From Cryptomeria japonica (lineage: Eukaryota > Streptophyta > Pinopsida > Cupressales > Cupressaceae), in the NCBI RefSeq assembly GCF_030272615.1, contig NC_081414.1, positions 812,423,069 to 812,487,068 of the forward strand: DNA of 64,000 nt. The letters are read 5' to 3'. Position 1 is the first letter of the stretch; each line of letters begins with the position of its first letter. The notes under the pieces are model-generated. The model was not told where the DNA came from, did not search any database, and was given only the letters and a program-made list of their open reading frames with translations. Of the stretch, positions 1 through 11,459 are shown one piece after another. Position numbers and translations under genes: made by a program.

Positions 1-2114
1 TTTGGTATTACAATTTGGTATTCTTGTTTGATACAGATCAGATTGGGAGTTCATTTCTTCCTCAACAACATTCTGACGGTATTCATTCTTTTTATTATAG
101 AATTGCATATTACAGGTTCAGAGGGTTTTGTATTTCTTACAGGTTTGCATATGGCAAGTTTCAGTGATGATTGTATATGTTGTATTTATTGACAGTGGCA
201 TTCTTTACATTGTTTTGGTCCCTTCAGTTGACAGCATATTTCATGGCAATGATGGCTTGGTTGTTTTTTTTCTCTTTTTAATTTTTTTTGCCATCAAGGA
301 CAAAGGGGGAGTTTGTTGCTCTTTGATATTTTGTCCTTGATGACAAAAAAATAAAAAGGGAGGAATCTTGTTGCCTGAGTATCATATTTTGAGGCAAGTT
401 CATTGATATAAGCATGTGGTTATATTCTATTATAAAAGTCTTTCTCACGGGCCAGGTTGGTGACACGGATACATTGAATAAAGCTGACTTGGCATTTAAA
501 TGAATGGTAACTTTGGTTAATATTGTGATTAATGCTCTTACGGACTAGCAACATATTCTTGGAATATTTTATGTGATCAACATAAATTAAAAAGTCTTTG
601 GAGCATCTCTTTGTTTCATTTGTTTGAACAAGTTTATTGTTCGGTTGAAGTCCGTCACTAACCCTAGCTGCCATGAGAGATGCAGCCGCTGTAGCAAAGG
701 AGCTCGAGTTAGTTTGTTTTGTTGGGAAGGATGATGCAAGGGTGGACTAAACAATGAGCTGAATGTTTTTTCTGGTTAGTTTCTGTTTCAGTTATCAATG
801 AGGTTGCGTATTATAGGTAATATTCTTGTTCAACTGCACAAAAAGATTCTGGTATTTCGAATCTGGGTTTTCAGCCATGAAAAATGGAAATAATGAAAAA
901 GGATTTAGTTTTGTTTTTGGTTTTCAGATTTGGGAAATTCAAGCATTTTTTACGTTATTTAATTCATGTTTGAAAAGATCAATACAGAGTCAATAATATT
1001 ATCTTTCAGTTTTTCTTTTCGTTGCACAGTTAAGCGGCTATTTTTCAGTTTGCAAATCAAATCCCAGTGAGAGTTTGGTAACCCTATACGAGGGTTATTC
1101 TTGAAGACATTTTTGGAAGAGAACAGTTTAAAAAGAAACATATTGAAATACATTTTGGCGGTGTGTGAAAGGGGGAAAACAAAGAGGTTTTGAAAAAGAA
1201 AACAGAGTGCTCTGTGTATAACAAAATATTATCAGACATTTTGATTGTCAAGGGTTCTAGATTATTACTCTGTTTTGTTGCAGAGTACATGTGGCTATAG
1301 TGGTTGAAATTATCTTTGTTGTTCAGAGATTGAGTTTTCTCTCTGATAGTGTTCAATTTCTTTAAAAGAATGTTATCATTCTCTATCTTCTATACAAAGA
1401 CATGAAGAATATTGTTGCAAAATCATTTAGTGAGAATCATTTGCACAGATTGATAAATTATACTCGCTCCAATCATTGATGGTTTGGTGACTGCAGAACT
1501 AAGTGCAATCATAAAGCTACCAGTGACTGTAGCCTGAGTTGGATTGTTTATATTGGATAAGACAGAGGGGTTGGTGCTCCTTGAGGCTTTATGGCTTCTA
1601 AATTTTGTGTACTGAGTTGGTTCTCTTTGAAATAATATAAGGAATCTTACCGAGTGGTTTTTCTACCCCAGGAAGGTTTTCCACTAATGAAAATTATGGT
1701 GTTATGTGCCCTATCTTGTCTCAGTTTGTCTTACTAGTTAATGCTCTGATACTACATGTCTTTTGCTCTTTTTATTTCATACTCAGCTTTGTTTGAATTT
1801 ATGTGATGCAATCTTTGCAATACACTTTTAGCTATTTTATGTTTTGTAAAAGAATCAAAAACATCTTGTTTTCTGAAAAGCATGAATCAAGTTTTTCATT
1901 TGTTCTTATTTTAGAATGATTTGTTTTACTTGCTTCGTTAACAGTGTTATTTTAAGATGTTAAGTCTCATTTGTTCAGATTTACAACTTACATTATCACT
2001 GTCATTCATCTGTGCTTATTGTTAAACAAGATTGTCTAGTTGTGAAGGAGTTCTTATTAAAATTGTTACACTCTGATTCACCCCCCCCCTCTCAGAGTGT
2101 CCCCACTTCCAACA
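1..2114 (+). mobile_element. Copia-type LTR retrotransposon, 3' end (fossil)
   Basis: This is the right-hand end of a plus-strand LTR retrotransposon whose body lies outside the window. Positions 1-368 are AT-rich 3' internal sequence without recognisable protein. A purine-rich tract at about 349-364 looks like the polypurine tract and is followed by TGTTG. The long terminal repeat then runs to CAACA at 2114, giving matched 5-bp ends. Just inside that end is the run TGATTCACCCCCCC with CTCTCAG, also seen in another Copia LTR at about 23,290. The element ends inside an opposite-strand Copia gag, so it is the younger of the two. Only one LTR is visible, so age and target-site duplication cannot be judged. 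Copia assignment is by LTR resemblance, since no pol is in the window. Confidence 0.7.
369..2114 (+). repeat. Long terminal repeat of the Copia element
   Basis: The LTR is about 1.75 kb with ends TGTTG and CAACA. It is long for a plant Copia LTR but within the range of the Sirevirus-like lineages. No coding sequence is visible. The C8-9 tract at about 2080-2089 and the following CTCTCAG are a family signature shared with the LTR that ends at 23,335. The 3' boundary is sharp because the neighbouring gag similarity starts at the next base. Confidence 0.65.
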
Positions 2115-2885
2115 GCTACCTCTTCCTCTTCCACTATCACATCCTCTATATGAAGAAGACTCTCTTTGATATTTATTAGAGTGAGAAGAAGGGTTCAAAG
2201 ACTTTTCTTCGATTCTCATAGTAGACTGGAAAGCTTGTGCAAGGCTCTCCATAGAACACTTCATACACTCTTCATATGACTGTAAGGAACCTACCAATTC
2301 TGCAACTTGGAAGGTAGTTAGATTTTTATTTTCTTCTATGGCTATGACAATTATATCAAACTTTGGAGGAAGGGATTTTAAAATTTTCTCTACAATTTAC
2401 TTCTCTATGACAATTTCACCTTGAGATCTAAGTTGATTACCAATATCTTGGGTCCTAGTAACGTATTCTTGAATATACTCAGCTTTTTCCATCCTAACAT
2501 TCTCAAAATCCCTTCGGAAGGTTTGAAGCCTTACCAATATTACTTTGTCTGATCCTTGGTATGTAGTTTGTAAAGCCTCTCATGCTTCTTTTGACTTTGT
2601 CATGTCTACAATATGAGGAAAAATTGAAATATCCAATGCAGATTAGATGTTGAAGAGGGCATGATTGTCCTTCTTCCTATCTTCTTTCAATTGATTATGT
2701 TGATTTTGATTCAGTGCATTATAAGCATTCTGATCTGCAGGCTCAATGTATCCAACTTCTACTATTTTTCAGAGATCTTGAGAATTTAGAAGAGTCTTCA
2801 TCTTTATGTTCCAATATACATAGTTATCTCCAATGAACAATGGAAGTTGCACTGGTATGTTGTTGTTTTCCATTGAAACTTCTTT
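2115..2885 (-). mobile_element. Copia gag region (fossil, minus strand)
   Basis: Read on the minus strand this is the UBN2/gag polyprotein part of a Copia element. It starts with a leader containing LPLFIGDNYVYW and continues through the helical gag core (motifs HIVDMTKSKEA, YIQEYVTRTQD). It ends in the RGRGRG-rich stretch that normally precedes the zinc knuckle. Similarity to gag stops at 2115, where the plus-strand Copia LTR is inserted, so the rest of this element would lie left of the window. The reading frame is broken in a few places. Family assignment rests on the gag core and on the adjacent primer-binding site and LTR. Confidence 0.8.
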
Positions 2886-2929
2886 AAAAATGAACAGTTA
2901 TTTGCACACAGAAAACAAAATTTGGAAAC

Positions 2930-2948
2930 CAAGGCTCTGCTACCAATT
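2930..2948 (-). other. Primer-binding site of the minus-strand Copia
   Basis: On the minus strand the LTR end is followed by ATTGGTAGCAGAGCC. This is close to TGGTATCAGAGC, the usual complement of initiator Met-tRNA used by plant Copia elements to prime reverse transcription. It lies between the LTR and the gag region, as expected. Confidence 0.75.
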
Positions 2949-3450
2949 GAAGGATTCAAAACAATAAGATCTTGCACTATGCTAAGAAGAGAGATAAATA
3001 AAATTATTATAATTTGCAATGGCTAACTGAAACAATACAAACATAAGCAAGAAAACTCTTAGTTGTGCATACAACAGAGAAATAAAACTGAACTATATTA
3101 TTCATTGAAAACCAATTGAATATGCATCGCATACATATAGAAGAAGAACTAATAGTTTCACCGATCAAGCAAGATAGAGAGCCAGTAGTTCTAAACATAG
3201 CAAATAGTATTGACTATTCTATAAAACTAAAAAAGCTATGAATGGAGGTTTGCATGCATGCAAATTTACAAAGCACCATAAAAAACTTAAAAACTAAACT
3301 AAAAATAGTTGTATACCTTTAATGATGGTAATTACAATGTAGATCTAAACTAAAAATAAAACTACTAGTGCCCCTACAAGACTCCTAAAAGCATCCACCG
3401 TTGTGAAGCCAACGGCATCTACAAATGCATGTGCATGCCTTCATTATGTC
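2949..3450 (-). repeat. Probable 5' LTR of the minus-strand Copia
   Basis: AT-rich sequence directly upstream (minus strand) of the primer-binding site. The inner edge at 2949 is supported by the PBS. The outer edge near 3450 is a guess, because I could not find a clear TG end or a target-site duplication. No coding sequence is seen. Confidence 0.5.
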
Positions 3451-4070
3451 TGTTGATTTGGTAAATTGAACATCTCTTAGTGAATATTATAGGTTTCTCA
3501 TTTATATGGTTATTGTAGCATTGTATGCAATTTATTTTTTTCTATTTTCTATATCTAATCTTGGATTTTAATTCCAATTCTTGAATATTCCTACTCTTAT
3601 TGGTGTCTAGTTTTAGCCATAAAGTTTGTGTTTAATTATTATATATTAGGTCATTTAATATCAAGTCAAAAGTACAAAAACCTGTCATCTTTTGTAGATA
3701 TGTTGTGGTAGCCTTGTGCCCATGCAGAAGAACAAAAAGAGGCATTTTCTTTAGTTGTTTTGTATCGAATGCTGAAAAAACCAAGTTTATCTTATACACA
3801 TTTGAATAAAGCTAAAGCTTGTTCCTACAGGTTCTAGGGTCTAGTTTAGTTTTTAGTTTCAAGAGAGTTTCCCATTTTAATTTGAAGGTTTATCCTTTGA
3901 AGTTTCCTTGAATGTTGCCATATCTGCCAGGAGACTATTGAGATGTTTGGATTGTATATTACTTCATTTAGGGTTTTCTTTTCCATTCTTTATTGATTTG
4001 TTCAATGATTTTGGCCTATAAAAGAATGACAGATTGTTAGTTACTTACTACTTTGCATGTTTATTAGTGA
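3451..4070. other. Unassigned AT-rich stretch
   Basis: No gene, RNA or clear repeat is recognisable here. It may be the old host sequence into which the neighbouring elements inserted, or the decayed 5' part of the LRR pseudogene that follows. Confidence 0.4.
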
Positions 4071-4074
4071 GTAC

Positions 4075-4620
4075 ATCGCCAATTGGATAGGATCATACCA
4101 CCCAATTGGGTATTGCCGATATCCAATTGATTAGGCTAACATCTGGTTGGGTAGTCAATTTGTCTTATGATTATCTTAGTGGAGAAATAGCCAAAGAAAT
4201 TCAATTGTGTTCCATCCTCCAAATTGCTTTGTATTTGAGTCATAATTCTCTATAGCCAAATAATACTTTTTGATTTGACGAGATTAGAATCTTTGGATCT
4301 TTCACATAACAAGTTCTCTAGAAAAATTCTTGGGTTGCCAGAACAGATGCAAAGTCTGGCAAAATTTAATATTTCATACATCAGTAGCTCATAGAAACCC
4401 TACCACATTTAAGCAAGACCACTATCTTTGCACCTTTTGGTGGAGTACCATTTGCATATGTACTTTTTAAAACTAATTCACCCCTATTCTACTTGACTGT
4501 CTCCTTTAGTGTCTTCACTCCTCTCAACAATTTCTCAACGACAAAAACTGTAACTACAATTACTGAAGAATTCCTCGCCACAGTCACATCAATGACTTTA
4601 AAGTTTGTAAAGAGGGCAGC
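4075..4620 (+). pseudogene. LRR receptor-like kinase remnant (extracellular LRR part)
   Basis: Plus-strand translation in shifting frames gives typical plant leucine-rich-repeat sequence: YLSGEIAKEIQLCS, LQIALYLSHNSL, then LESLDLSHNKFS and GLPEQMQSLAKFNISY. These match the last two or three LRRs and the N-terminal edge of the juxtamembrane region of class XI-type LRR receptor kinases, which are plasma-membrane receptors of peptide signals. There are in-frame stops (for example after LSHNSL) and at least one frame change at about 4265-4280. No kinase domain follows on this strand, so it is a broken gene fragment. Weakly receptor-like codons continue to about 4620. The exact family member cannot be named. 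Confidence 0.7.
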
Positions 4621-4734
4621 TATGCGTATCAAAGAATGTAGACTATTATCAAAGATCCTCTAGATTTAAGGGTGCATCGATTTCGACTATGGAAAGAGTA
4701 AGAGCACGGACTCGAAGGAATGATAAAAAAATGG

Positions 4735-5060
4735 AAATACTTCCTTGTTCCATCTCTTTTTACTTTTCTAAAGAGCTATCATCCTTTAACATATTCTGTT
4801 ACAAAATGGATTTTGGTTTAAATAGCTGCACAATGTTAGGATGCTTGACCAGTCTCATCACACATATTTCTCTTTTTTATTTGTTTCGTCCTGCTCACTT
4901 TAAGAACTTTCTCTTATTCAATGGTCTTGACTGCTACAACTTGATCTTTGTATTTATTTTATAATAGGCCTTCCCAGATATGCCTGATCCAAATAGTTTT
5001 CTTTATTCATACTTTTCCATCATTATGTGAGTTCCATTCATTGCATTTTTGCCATGACCT
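4735..5060 (-). pseudogene. CIPK/SnRK3-type protein kinase fragment (N-terminal lobe)
   Basis: The minus strand encodes the start of a CBL-interacting protein kinase: MEKYE, then a degenerate glycine loop (FGSGISGKAYY), the VAVKTI-like lysine strand, EKVLKV, and REICVMRLVKHPNIVQLF from the C-helix and beta-4 region. It ends near TEYVKG, the hinge. CIPKs are cytosolic Ser/Thr kinases that act with calcineurin B-like calcium sensors. Several stops and frame changes break it, and only about the first 100 residues of an expected 430-450 remain. No introns are visible, but most CIPKs of one clade lack introns, so a processed origin is not proven. It lies tail to tail with the LRR-kinase remnant and abuts a Copia. 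Confidence 0.72.
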
Positions 5061-5079
5061 TAATATTGCAGGATATAGG

Positions 5080-8000
5080 CTTTGAAGATGACTTAGGGAA
5101 TATATCCAATTGTACAAAAAAACTCAGCTCATTGTTACAGATCAAAATTAAGAGTACCTTTCATGTACATCAAAATTATCTTGGTCGCCTTCATGTGTGT
5201 TTCTGATGTATTTTTCATGTACCTTGAAACAAATGAAATTGAATATGCAATATTAGGCCTTGTATGGGTTAGAAACATCAAACTCCCAACAGTACTTTTG
5301 AAAGTTGTCTCATAAACTAATTCAACACCATCATCTCTACACAACACAACTCAATGAGTACCTAGAGTGGAGGAAGGGTTACAATTACTTATATCAAATT
5401 TCTTTAGCATATCTTGTGCATACATTGTTTGACAAATGATAATTTTATCCTTACATTGATAAACCTCCATTCCTAGAAATATTTCATGAGACCAAGATCA
5501 TTCATCTCAATTCCATTCATCATAGAAACTTTGAATTCATCTTTCATCTTAGAACTACTACCCATATACAATAGATCATCAACATACAAACCTATGATGA
5601 GAATATCAGTACCTTATTGTTTCTAGTAAAGGGTAGGTTCACTCTTACTTCTTTGGAATCCATTCTCCTAAAAGTATCCATCAATCCTAGCATACCATTG
5701 TCTTGATAGTTGCTTGAGACTATACAAAACCTTCTTCAACCTATACACATGATTCTCCTTTCCTTCCACTTCAAACCCTTGTGGAACATACTTCCTCTTC
5801 TAAGTACACATTCAAGAATGGAATTTTCACGTCCATATGATATATGCTCCACTTCTTCTAAGCTTGTAATTAAATCAACATTCTAATTGTCTTTTGTCTT
5901 GGTACTAGCGCAAATGTCTTTTCATAATCAATGTCATAACTATGTGTGAAGCCTTTAGCAACCAATCATGCCTTATGTCTTTCAACAATCCCAACACTAT
6001 TATACTTAGTCTTGTAGACCCATTTGGTGCCAATATTATTCTTTCCATGTGGAAGCTCTATAAGCTCCTAAATGTCATTCTTGTGAATGAAATCCATCTC
6101 TTCTTTCATTGTTTGTAGATGTCCAAACCTCATTAGTACATGCATCTCCAAAAAAAAATGGTTCAAAATCTGCCTTTGTAAATAAAAAAATTCACTATCT
6201 CACATGTTGGAGCTTCTTCATGTGCTTGATTTTCACTCTTTCAATAAATATCAATCGATCCCCAAACCTTCCTTGTAGAAATTGGAGATGAAGTTGGACT
6301 TGAACTTGGAACTGAAGAACTAGATGATGGGCTACTTGGCAGATTTGTAGCACTTGAAAGAAAAACATTATTGGGTTTTTTATGATCAATATCATCAATA
6401 ATATTATCATTGAAAGCATATTTTCGCTTCTCAAATTGGAATTTTTTGATGACCATAAACTCGTCCTTCATAAAAAATTACATCTCTTGAGACAATAAGC
6501 TTATATGACGACATTATACAATCTATAAGCCTTTCTTTTTTCACTATACCCAATAAAAATACATGACTCACTTTTTTTCATCTAACTTTTGTATATTCTG
6601 ATCAAGTACATGCACATAGGCCAAACAATTAAAACCTTTGAAATGATTATCATTAGGTGTTTTCCCATACCATGCTTCATAAGGTGTCATGTTTTTAAGT
6701 GCATTGCTATAGCAACTACATCTCCCTAGTAATAATTTCTCAATCACTTGGTTTGTAACATGCACTTTGCCATTTCTACCACTACTGCTTTGTTCTAGTG
6801 AGTTGTTTATGCAGTGGCGAGTTACCTCCTAATTCCATTCATATCACAATAACTCTGGAAAACCTTTGAACAAATTTCTCCTCCACAATCAATTCTGAAG
6901 CATTTGATTTTGCACCCTTTCTCATTTTCCATGAGGGCTGATGGTCGCGCCCACATAAGGATATGAAAATCACAGTAAAACCTTTCCTGGGAATTGGGCA
7001 TTCCAATAGGTGACCAATATCTCTCTCTATAGACGTTCATTTACTTGTCAAACCAGGGGACGTATACTTTAAATGGCGCAACAAAATATATGCACTAGGA
7101 ACTTATTTTGGTCAAATCTTAGCGGAAATACATACTGAAACAAAATCCTACCTACGCTACAGGAAGGTAAAGCAAAGCTCTTTAACTCAACTATGATTTG
7201 ATTACGATAGAAACCATAATAACTACAACTGAAACACAAACTATGAACTGGCCTTATGCTGCAGGAACAAACACAGTGATGGATTCCTTGTGCTGCAGGA
7301 GCAATGTAAAGCTGAGTTTGTATAAAAACTTTAAAGATGAAAGCAAAACTGAAGCTTAACAGGAAAGAACAACTAACTAACTAGCTACAGATACCTACTA
7401 AGTGGGCCCCCTTAGCAAGCATCTCCTGATTACGCAGATACGAAACTCAGAACCTCATTGAACTTTATTCATAAAAATAGAATGACATACATTCTTTTGT
7501 TGATATGGAAACTAACAACAAACTCTGCTTCTAGTTAAACAGATTCTGTCTTTCATTATCATCTTGATTCTTACATGACATCTACTTTTCTTATTCTATC
7601 CCTTTCTTGCCCCCCTTTCTCGTGCAGGAGGAGAGGCTTTATTTAAAAACAGGGGAGCAACTAACTAACTAACTAACCCCATCAAAGAAAGATGTGGAAG
7701 TAAAACATATCCTCGAATCAAGGAACGAACTTCATAAATAAATTTATGTGTTCAACCCAATCCAGAGAGAATCTAGCACTCCACTCTTTGTCATTAAAAT
7801 TCTTTCCCATGATTTTAGTCAAAGAGTCTTTGCCGGAGCTTCCTCGAAGTCGTGCAGGAAATGGACTTTACTGCAAGGCCGAGATTGGCTGCGCTTGACT
7901 CGATCATTCTTCAACAACCTGCGAGACAAAAGGTAACAGGCAACAAAAAAAGGCGTATGGCACATACATGATATCCATTCATTAATCACACATTTTAGAT

Positions 8001-8510
8001 TTACTTCATCATTCAAAAATTGTATACAATATACCAGTCATTTTAGGGAGTCAACGGGGCAATAAATGCAATCAAGTCAATCACAAAGAGCTGCAGGAAT
8101 ATAAAAGTCTCTTGCTACAGGATATCCCAAAAAGGTTTCACAAAGTCTGAACATCCATGAAATAACAAAAGAAAAGGCATTTAAATTTTTTATCAAAACA
8201 TCCAAATTATGAGCATATTTTAAGCTCATTAAGGGCTTTGAACCTCTTGAACTATATAGGTTTTCATCGTCAGCCTTCAAAAAATACACCCAACAATTTC
8301 AATAGTAATAATCAATAAAAGTGATAAAATACGATGACTTACCAAAACTCTTTATTTGCATAGGGCTACAGATATATGAATGAATGAGTTGAAGTGGTTG
8401 ATGGGAGCTCCATGCATTATGCTTTAAAAATATTTCTCTTGCATGCTTTCCTTTAGCACATCCTTCACAAACCAGAAACTAATGCATGTGATGTCAGAAT
8501 CTTCAAACTG
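5080..8510 (-). mobile_element. Copia-type retrotransposon pol (fossil, minus strand, interrupted)
   Basis: Minus-strand pol of a Ty1/Copia element in the usual order. The integrase zinc-binding end and start of the core lie at about 8236-8510 (LVCEGCAKGKHA, FITFID). More integrase lies at 6570-6935 (GCKIKCFRIDCGGE, NMTPYEAWYG). Reverse transcriptase lies at about 5400-6100 (RLKKVLYSLKQ, YVDDLLYMG), and the RT/RNase H border at 5080-5400 (VGSLMFLTHTRPNIAYS). The integrase is split by a separate ~1.3-kb insertion (6939-8231). Gag, LTRs and the end of RNase H are not seen in place. It carries numerous breaks and is clearly old. A minus-strand gag at 8.86-9.56 kb may belong to the same element, but an inverted RT piece lies between. 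Confidence 0.85.
6939..8231. mobile_element. 1.29-kb insertion in Copia integrase, candidate solo LTR
   Basis: The Copia integrase similarity stops at 6938 and resumes at 8232, and both edges carry the same five bases, AGGGC (6934-6938 and 8232-8236), as a target-site duplication would. The insert begins TG on the plus strand and ends TA, so it is close to the TG...CA pattern of a solo LTR. It has no coding sequence I recognise. Minus-strand features such as a TTTAAATAAA box at about 7637-7646 and an ATGAATAAA signal at about 7469-7477 are compatible with promoter and polyadenylation functions. A non-coding DNA transposon with 5-bp duplication is the alternative. The plus-strand translation at 7748-7936 resembles nothing I know. 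Confidence 0.55.
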
Positions 8511-8589
8511 TGAAAATTTAAATGCACATGATACCTAAGATACCAAAATCAACCTGTATCCTCATATGTCATATTTGCAAGGCTATTCT

Positions 8590-8862
8590 TGTACGTATGA
8601 TGAATATGAAAGATGAATTCAAATTTTCTATGTTGATTTTCAGCTCAGAAGAAGTGGAGCATACATCATATGGACATGAAAAGTGCCTTCTTGAATGGGT
8701 ACTTAGAAGAGGAAGTATATATGGAAAAACCATAAGTTTTTGAAGTGAAAGGAGAAGAGCATTATTTCTATAGGTTGAAGAAGACTTAAGACTATGGAAT
8801 GCTAAGATTATTGGATACTTTCATGAGAATGACTTCTAGTGAATTAAGAGTGAACCTACCTC
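8590..8862 (+). mobile_element. Copia reverse transcriptase fragment, plus strand (fossil)
   Basis: Plus-strand sequence giving HHMDMKSAFLNG, LEEEVYMEKP, YFYRLKK and YFHENDF, which is the palm region of Copia reverse transcriptase. It lies inverted between two minus-strand Copia blocks. A piece resembling a later part of RT (MKDEFKFSM) precedes it, so the fragment is also internally rearranged. It is too short to assign to a lineage. Confidence 0.75.
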
Positions 8863-9565
8863 TTTCTCTTGAATCACCTCTTCCTCTTGAGCCACATCTA
8901 CCTCTATTTCCTCCTAAATTATTTTGATTTTGACTTTTACCTTGGTCTTGATTGCTTTTGGTGTTGCTACTACTAGCATCTTCATTCTTTGTGATTTGTA
9001 ATTTCGAGAAAATGCTTTCTCAACACATTTAAATGAATCTCTTAATCTTTCTTCATGACACATCAAATATCCAACCAGTTGATCAAATTGAAAGGTTGTC
9101 AAATCTTTTCTTTCTTCTATGATTATGGCAACATGTTTCCATCTTTATGTCAAAGTTCTCAACACCTTTTTTTTATCAAAACTTGATTGCTCATTTTTTC
9201 CCATGAGTAGCCATTTTATTGACCATATATACTTTTAGCTTCTTGCATCTTCAAATTCTTGAATTCTTGCTTCAATTTTGTAGCTTGACAACATTAACTA
9301 AAGCACTACCTTGATACGCTTCTTGTATAGTCTTCCAAACATCTTTCGCAATTGTTGCTCCTGAAATTCTTGGACATAAGATCTTATCAAAGAGTTATTT
9401 GATTGTCAAACATATCTTGAGCATTCTTCTTCCTTGTCTCCTTCTTGGCTATTTTTTCATTGGTAGGGAGGGCATTCCAATCAGCTAGCTCCTCATAAAT
9501 TGATTCAACAATCTCCAATCACTTCTAATCACTTCCAATACTTCTTGGTCATAAAAGTTTAATAA
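8863..9565 (-). mobile_element. Copia gag region (fossil, minus strand)
   Basis: The minus strand encodes a UBN2-type Copia gag: helical core (ATIAKDVWKTIQEAYQG), then TTFQFDQLVGYLMCHEERL followed by a lysine- and glutamate-rich tail before the missing zinc knuckle. It has several breaks. It ends where an inverted RT piece begins, so it is either a second element or the displaced front of the Copia at 5.1-8.5 kb. Confidence 0.75.
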
Positions 9566-10050
9566 AAGATTAACTTTGTTATAATTCAGTTTAGTTTCAG
9601 CTAGAAAGTGACATGGAATTTTATTTTTACAAGTGATCCATGGCTAGTGTTGCAGCGATGGAGAGATTATTTACATTGAAACTGTACTCTGCATCCAACA
9701 GCAACCCTAATAATTTATGACAACAATATATTAATATAGCAATAAAATAACAAAATAAATTATATTTAAAAAGAAAAATGGTTTTTGTTTTTTTAAGAGA
9801 AATCTTAATTTTTGAAAGGAATAAAACAAGTTTTTACTATGTTTGGTGGGGCTGTGATCTTGAAGATATTTTTGATTGATTGTGTTTTACGGCAAAGTAT
9901 AAAAGAGATGAGAATTGAACAATCAAGAACAATTGTAATATTGTGAATTGTAGATTGTGAGGTGTTATTGTTTGTTTTTTTATGAGACCACTAAAATATA
10001 TATATATATATAATAAAAGTGGATGAAACCACTAAAATTATATTAAATCT
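9566..10050. other. AT-rich spacer with TA microsatellite
   Basis: No gene is recognisable. It contains a short (TA)n run at about 9997-10012 and a duplicated ACCACTAAAAT motif on either side of it, just left of the poly(T) that marks the 3' end of the LINE. Confidence 0.45.
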
Positions 10051-11459
10051 TTAGTTTTTTTTATAGGTGTCTGGTTCAAAGAGCACTGAAGGGAAAGAAC
10101 CAGTAAGAGAACCCTTCAATATTGCTCAAGAGAACATAAGATTATCTACCCATTACAAAAGCCCATAGGCATCCCAAATAAAACCCCCCAGATATATAGC
10201 CAACCATATTAGATATAAAGGAAGCTATGAGAACCCGTCTAGAAGATAACATCTCAAAATGGAGACAATGGTGTCCAACCATAACTAGTGCCATCACCCC
10301 AATAGCCAACCTGTCTATACGCCACATGAGTCCAAGGCTCTGAAGAGAACAAAACTCAAAGCCAGAAGAGAACCAAGAATAAGCGATCCTGCTAGCACAA
10401 ATATGATGAGCAAACATATGACAATCCAGATAAGAAGCAGAGAAGGATAATGAAAACCCTCAGGAAGCAGGATGAGACCGATCCAAAGAATAATCCAAAG
10501 CAAATACCAAAGAAGTAATAGCAGGATAAGAAACCATCTACAACACCACGTTAACTGCTCTTTCCAATTCCTCAGAAAAAGCCACCATCCACTGATTTTG
10601 ACAAGAACTCTCCATATAAAACAGAGCTTTTTGTGTTAGAAAGAAAAAATGCAAAGATAGAATAGATGCCATATCTGCATGCCATCAAGAATATAACAGA
10701 GAATGAGATAACCAGATCATAATTATCTTTCTATCATAAGAGAAAACAACAAGCAAGAGGCTGTTCAACCAATAATGAAACTAATTCATACCTCACAACA
10801 TCCCCAATCATTAAATCGCAACTCCCTAAATAGCAGATCAACCACGATGCCAGATGATTCAAAGAAAGGACCAAATCTTTTCATTATGATACAAAACCCC
10901 ATAGCAAAGGCACCAACTTCCGACCACAAAGAAAAATGGTTACCACAAAAGCAGAGGATCTAACAGATATAAGTAACATACCCCTGTCAAGTAGATGATG
11001 ATTAGCATGTAATGAGTGTCGGTACCAAACAGTCCCTAAAATATCAAAAGGAAACCAAGATGCCCACCGAAAAAGATATCCCCAATGACCAAGCACATAG
11101 GCAAGTAGGACAGACAGATAGAAAAACAAAGGCCTATTCAATACCAAAACTACCAGCCAATCAAAAGTTGCCCCTCCATCACAAAGATGTTGCCATAAGG
11201 CAGGACAACATCCCCCCTATAGCCATATAGGGAAGTGAAAAACCACATAAAGCAAGGAGACAGGAGAAGACAATAGCATAATGGGAATCTCAATTCGATA
11301 GTATAGTCCACAACAATATCCCTACTCCATGAGGAAATTCTAACAGGAAATGTCAACAACAAATATATTGTCCCGAAGACCAACACCTTCACTACAGACA
11401 CTTACGAAAGAAAACCACACCAAGCATAGAAAATGAAGTAGGTTTTTGAAAGGAGGGTC

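Noticed and set aside
1-340. 70-codon plus-strand frame at 128-340 as a gene
   Set aside because: It is hydrophobic, T-rich low-complexity translation in the 3' non-coding end of a Copia, with no homology recognised.
9642-9720. Short frame MASVAAMERLFTLKLYSA on the plus strand
   Set aside because: It looks superficially like a transit peptide start, but it is 26 codons long, with no splice donor or downstream exon that I can support.
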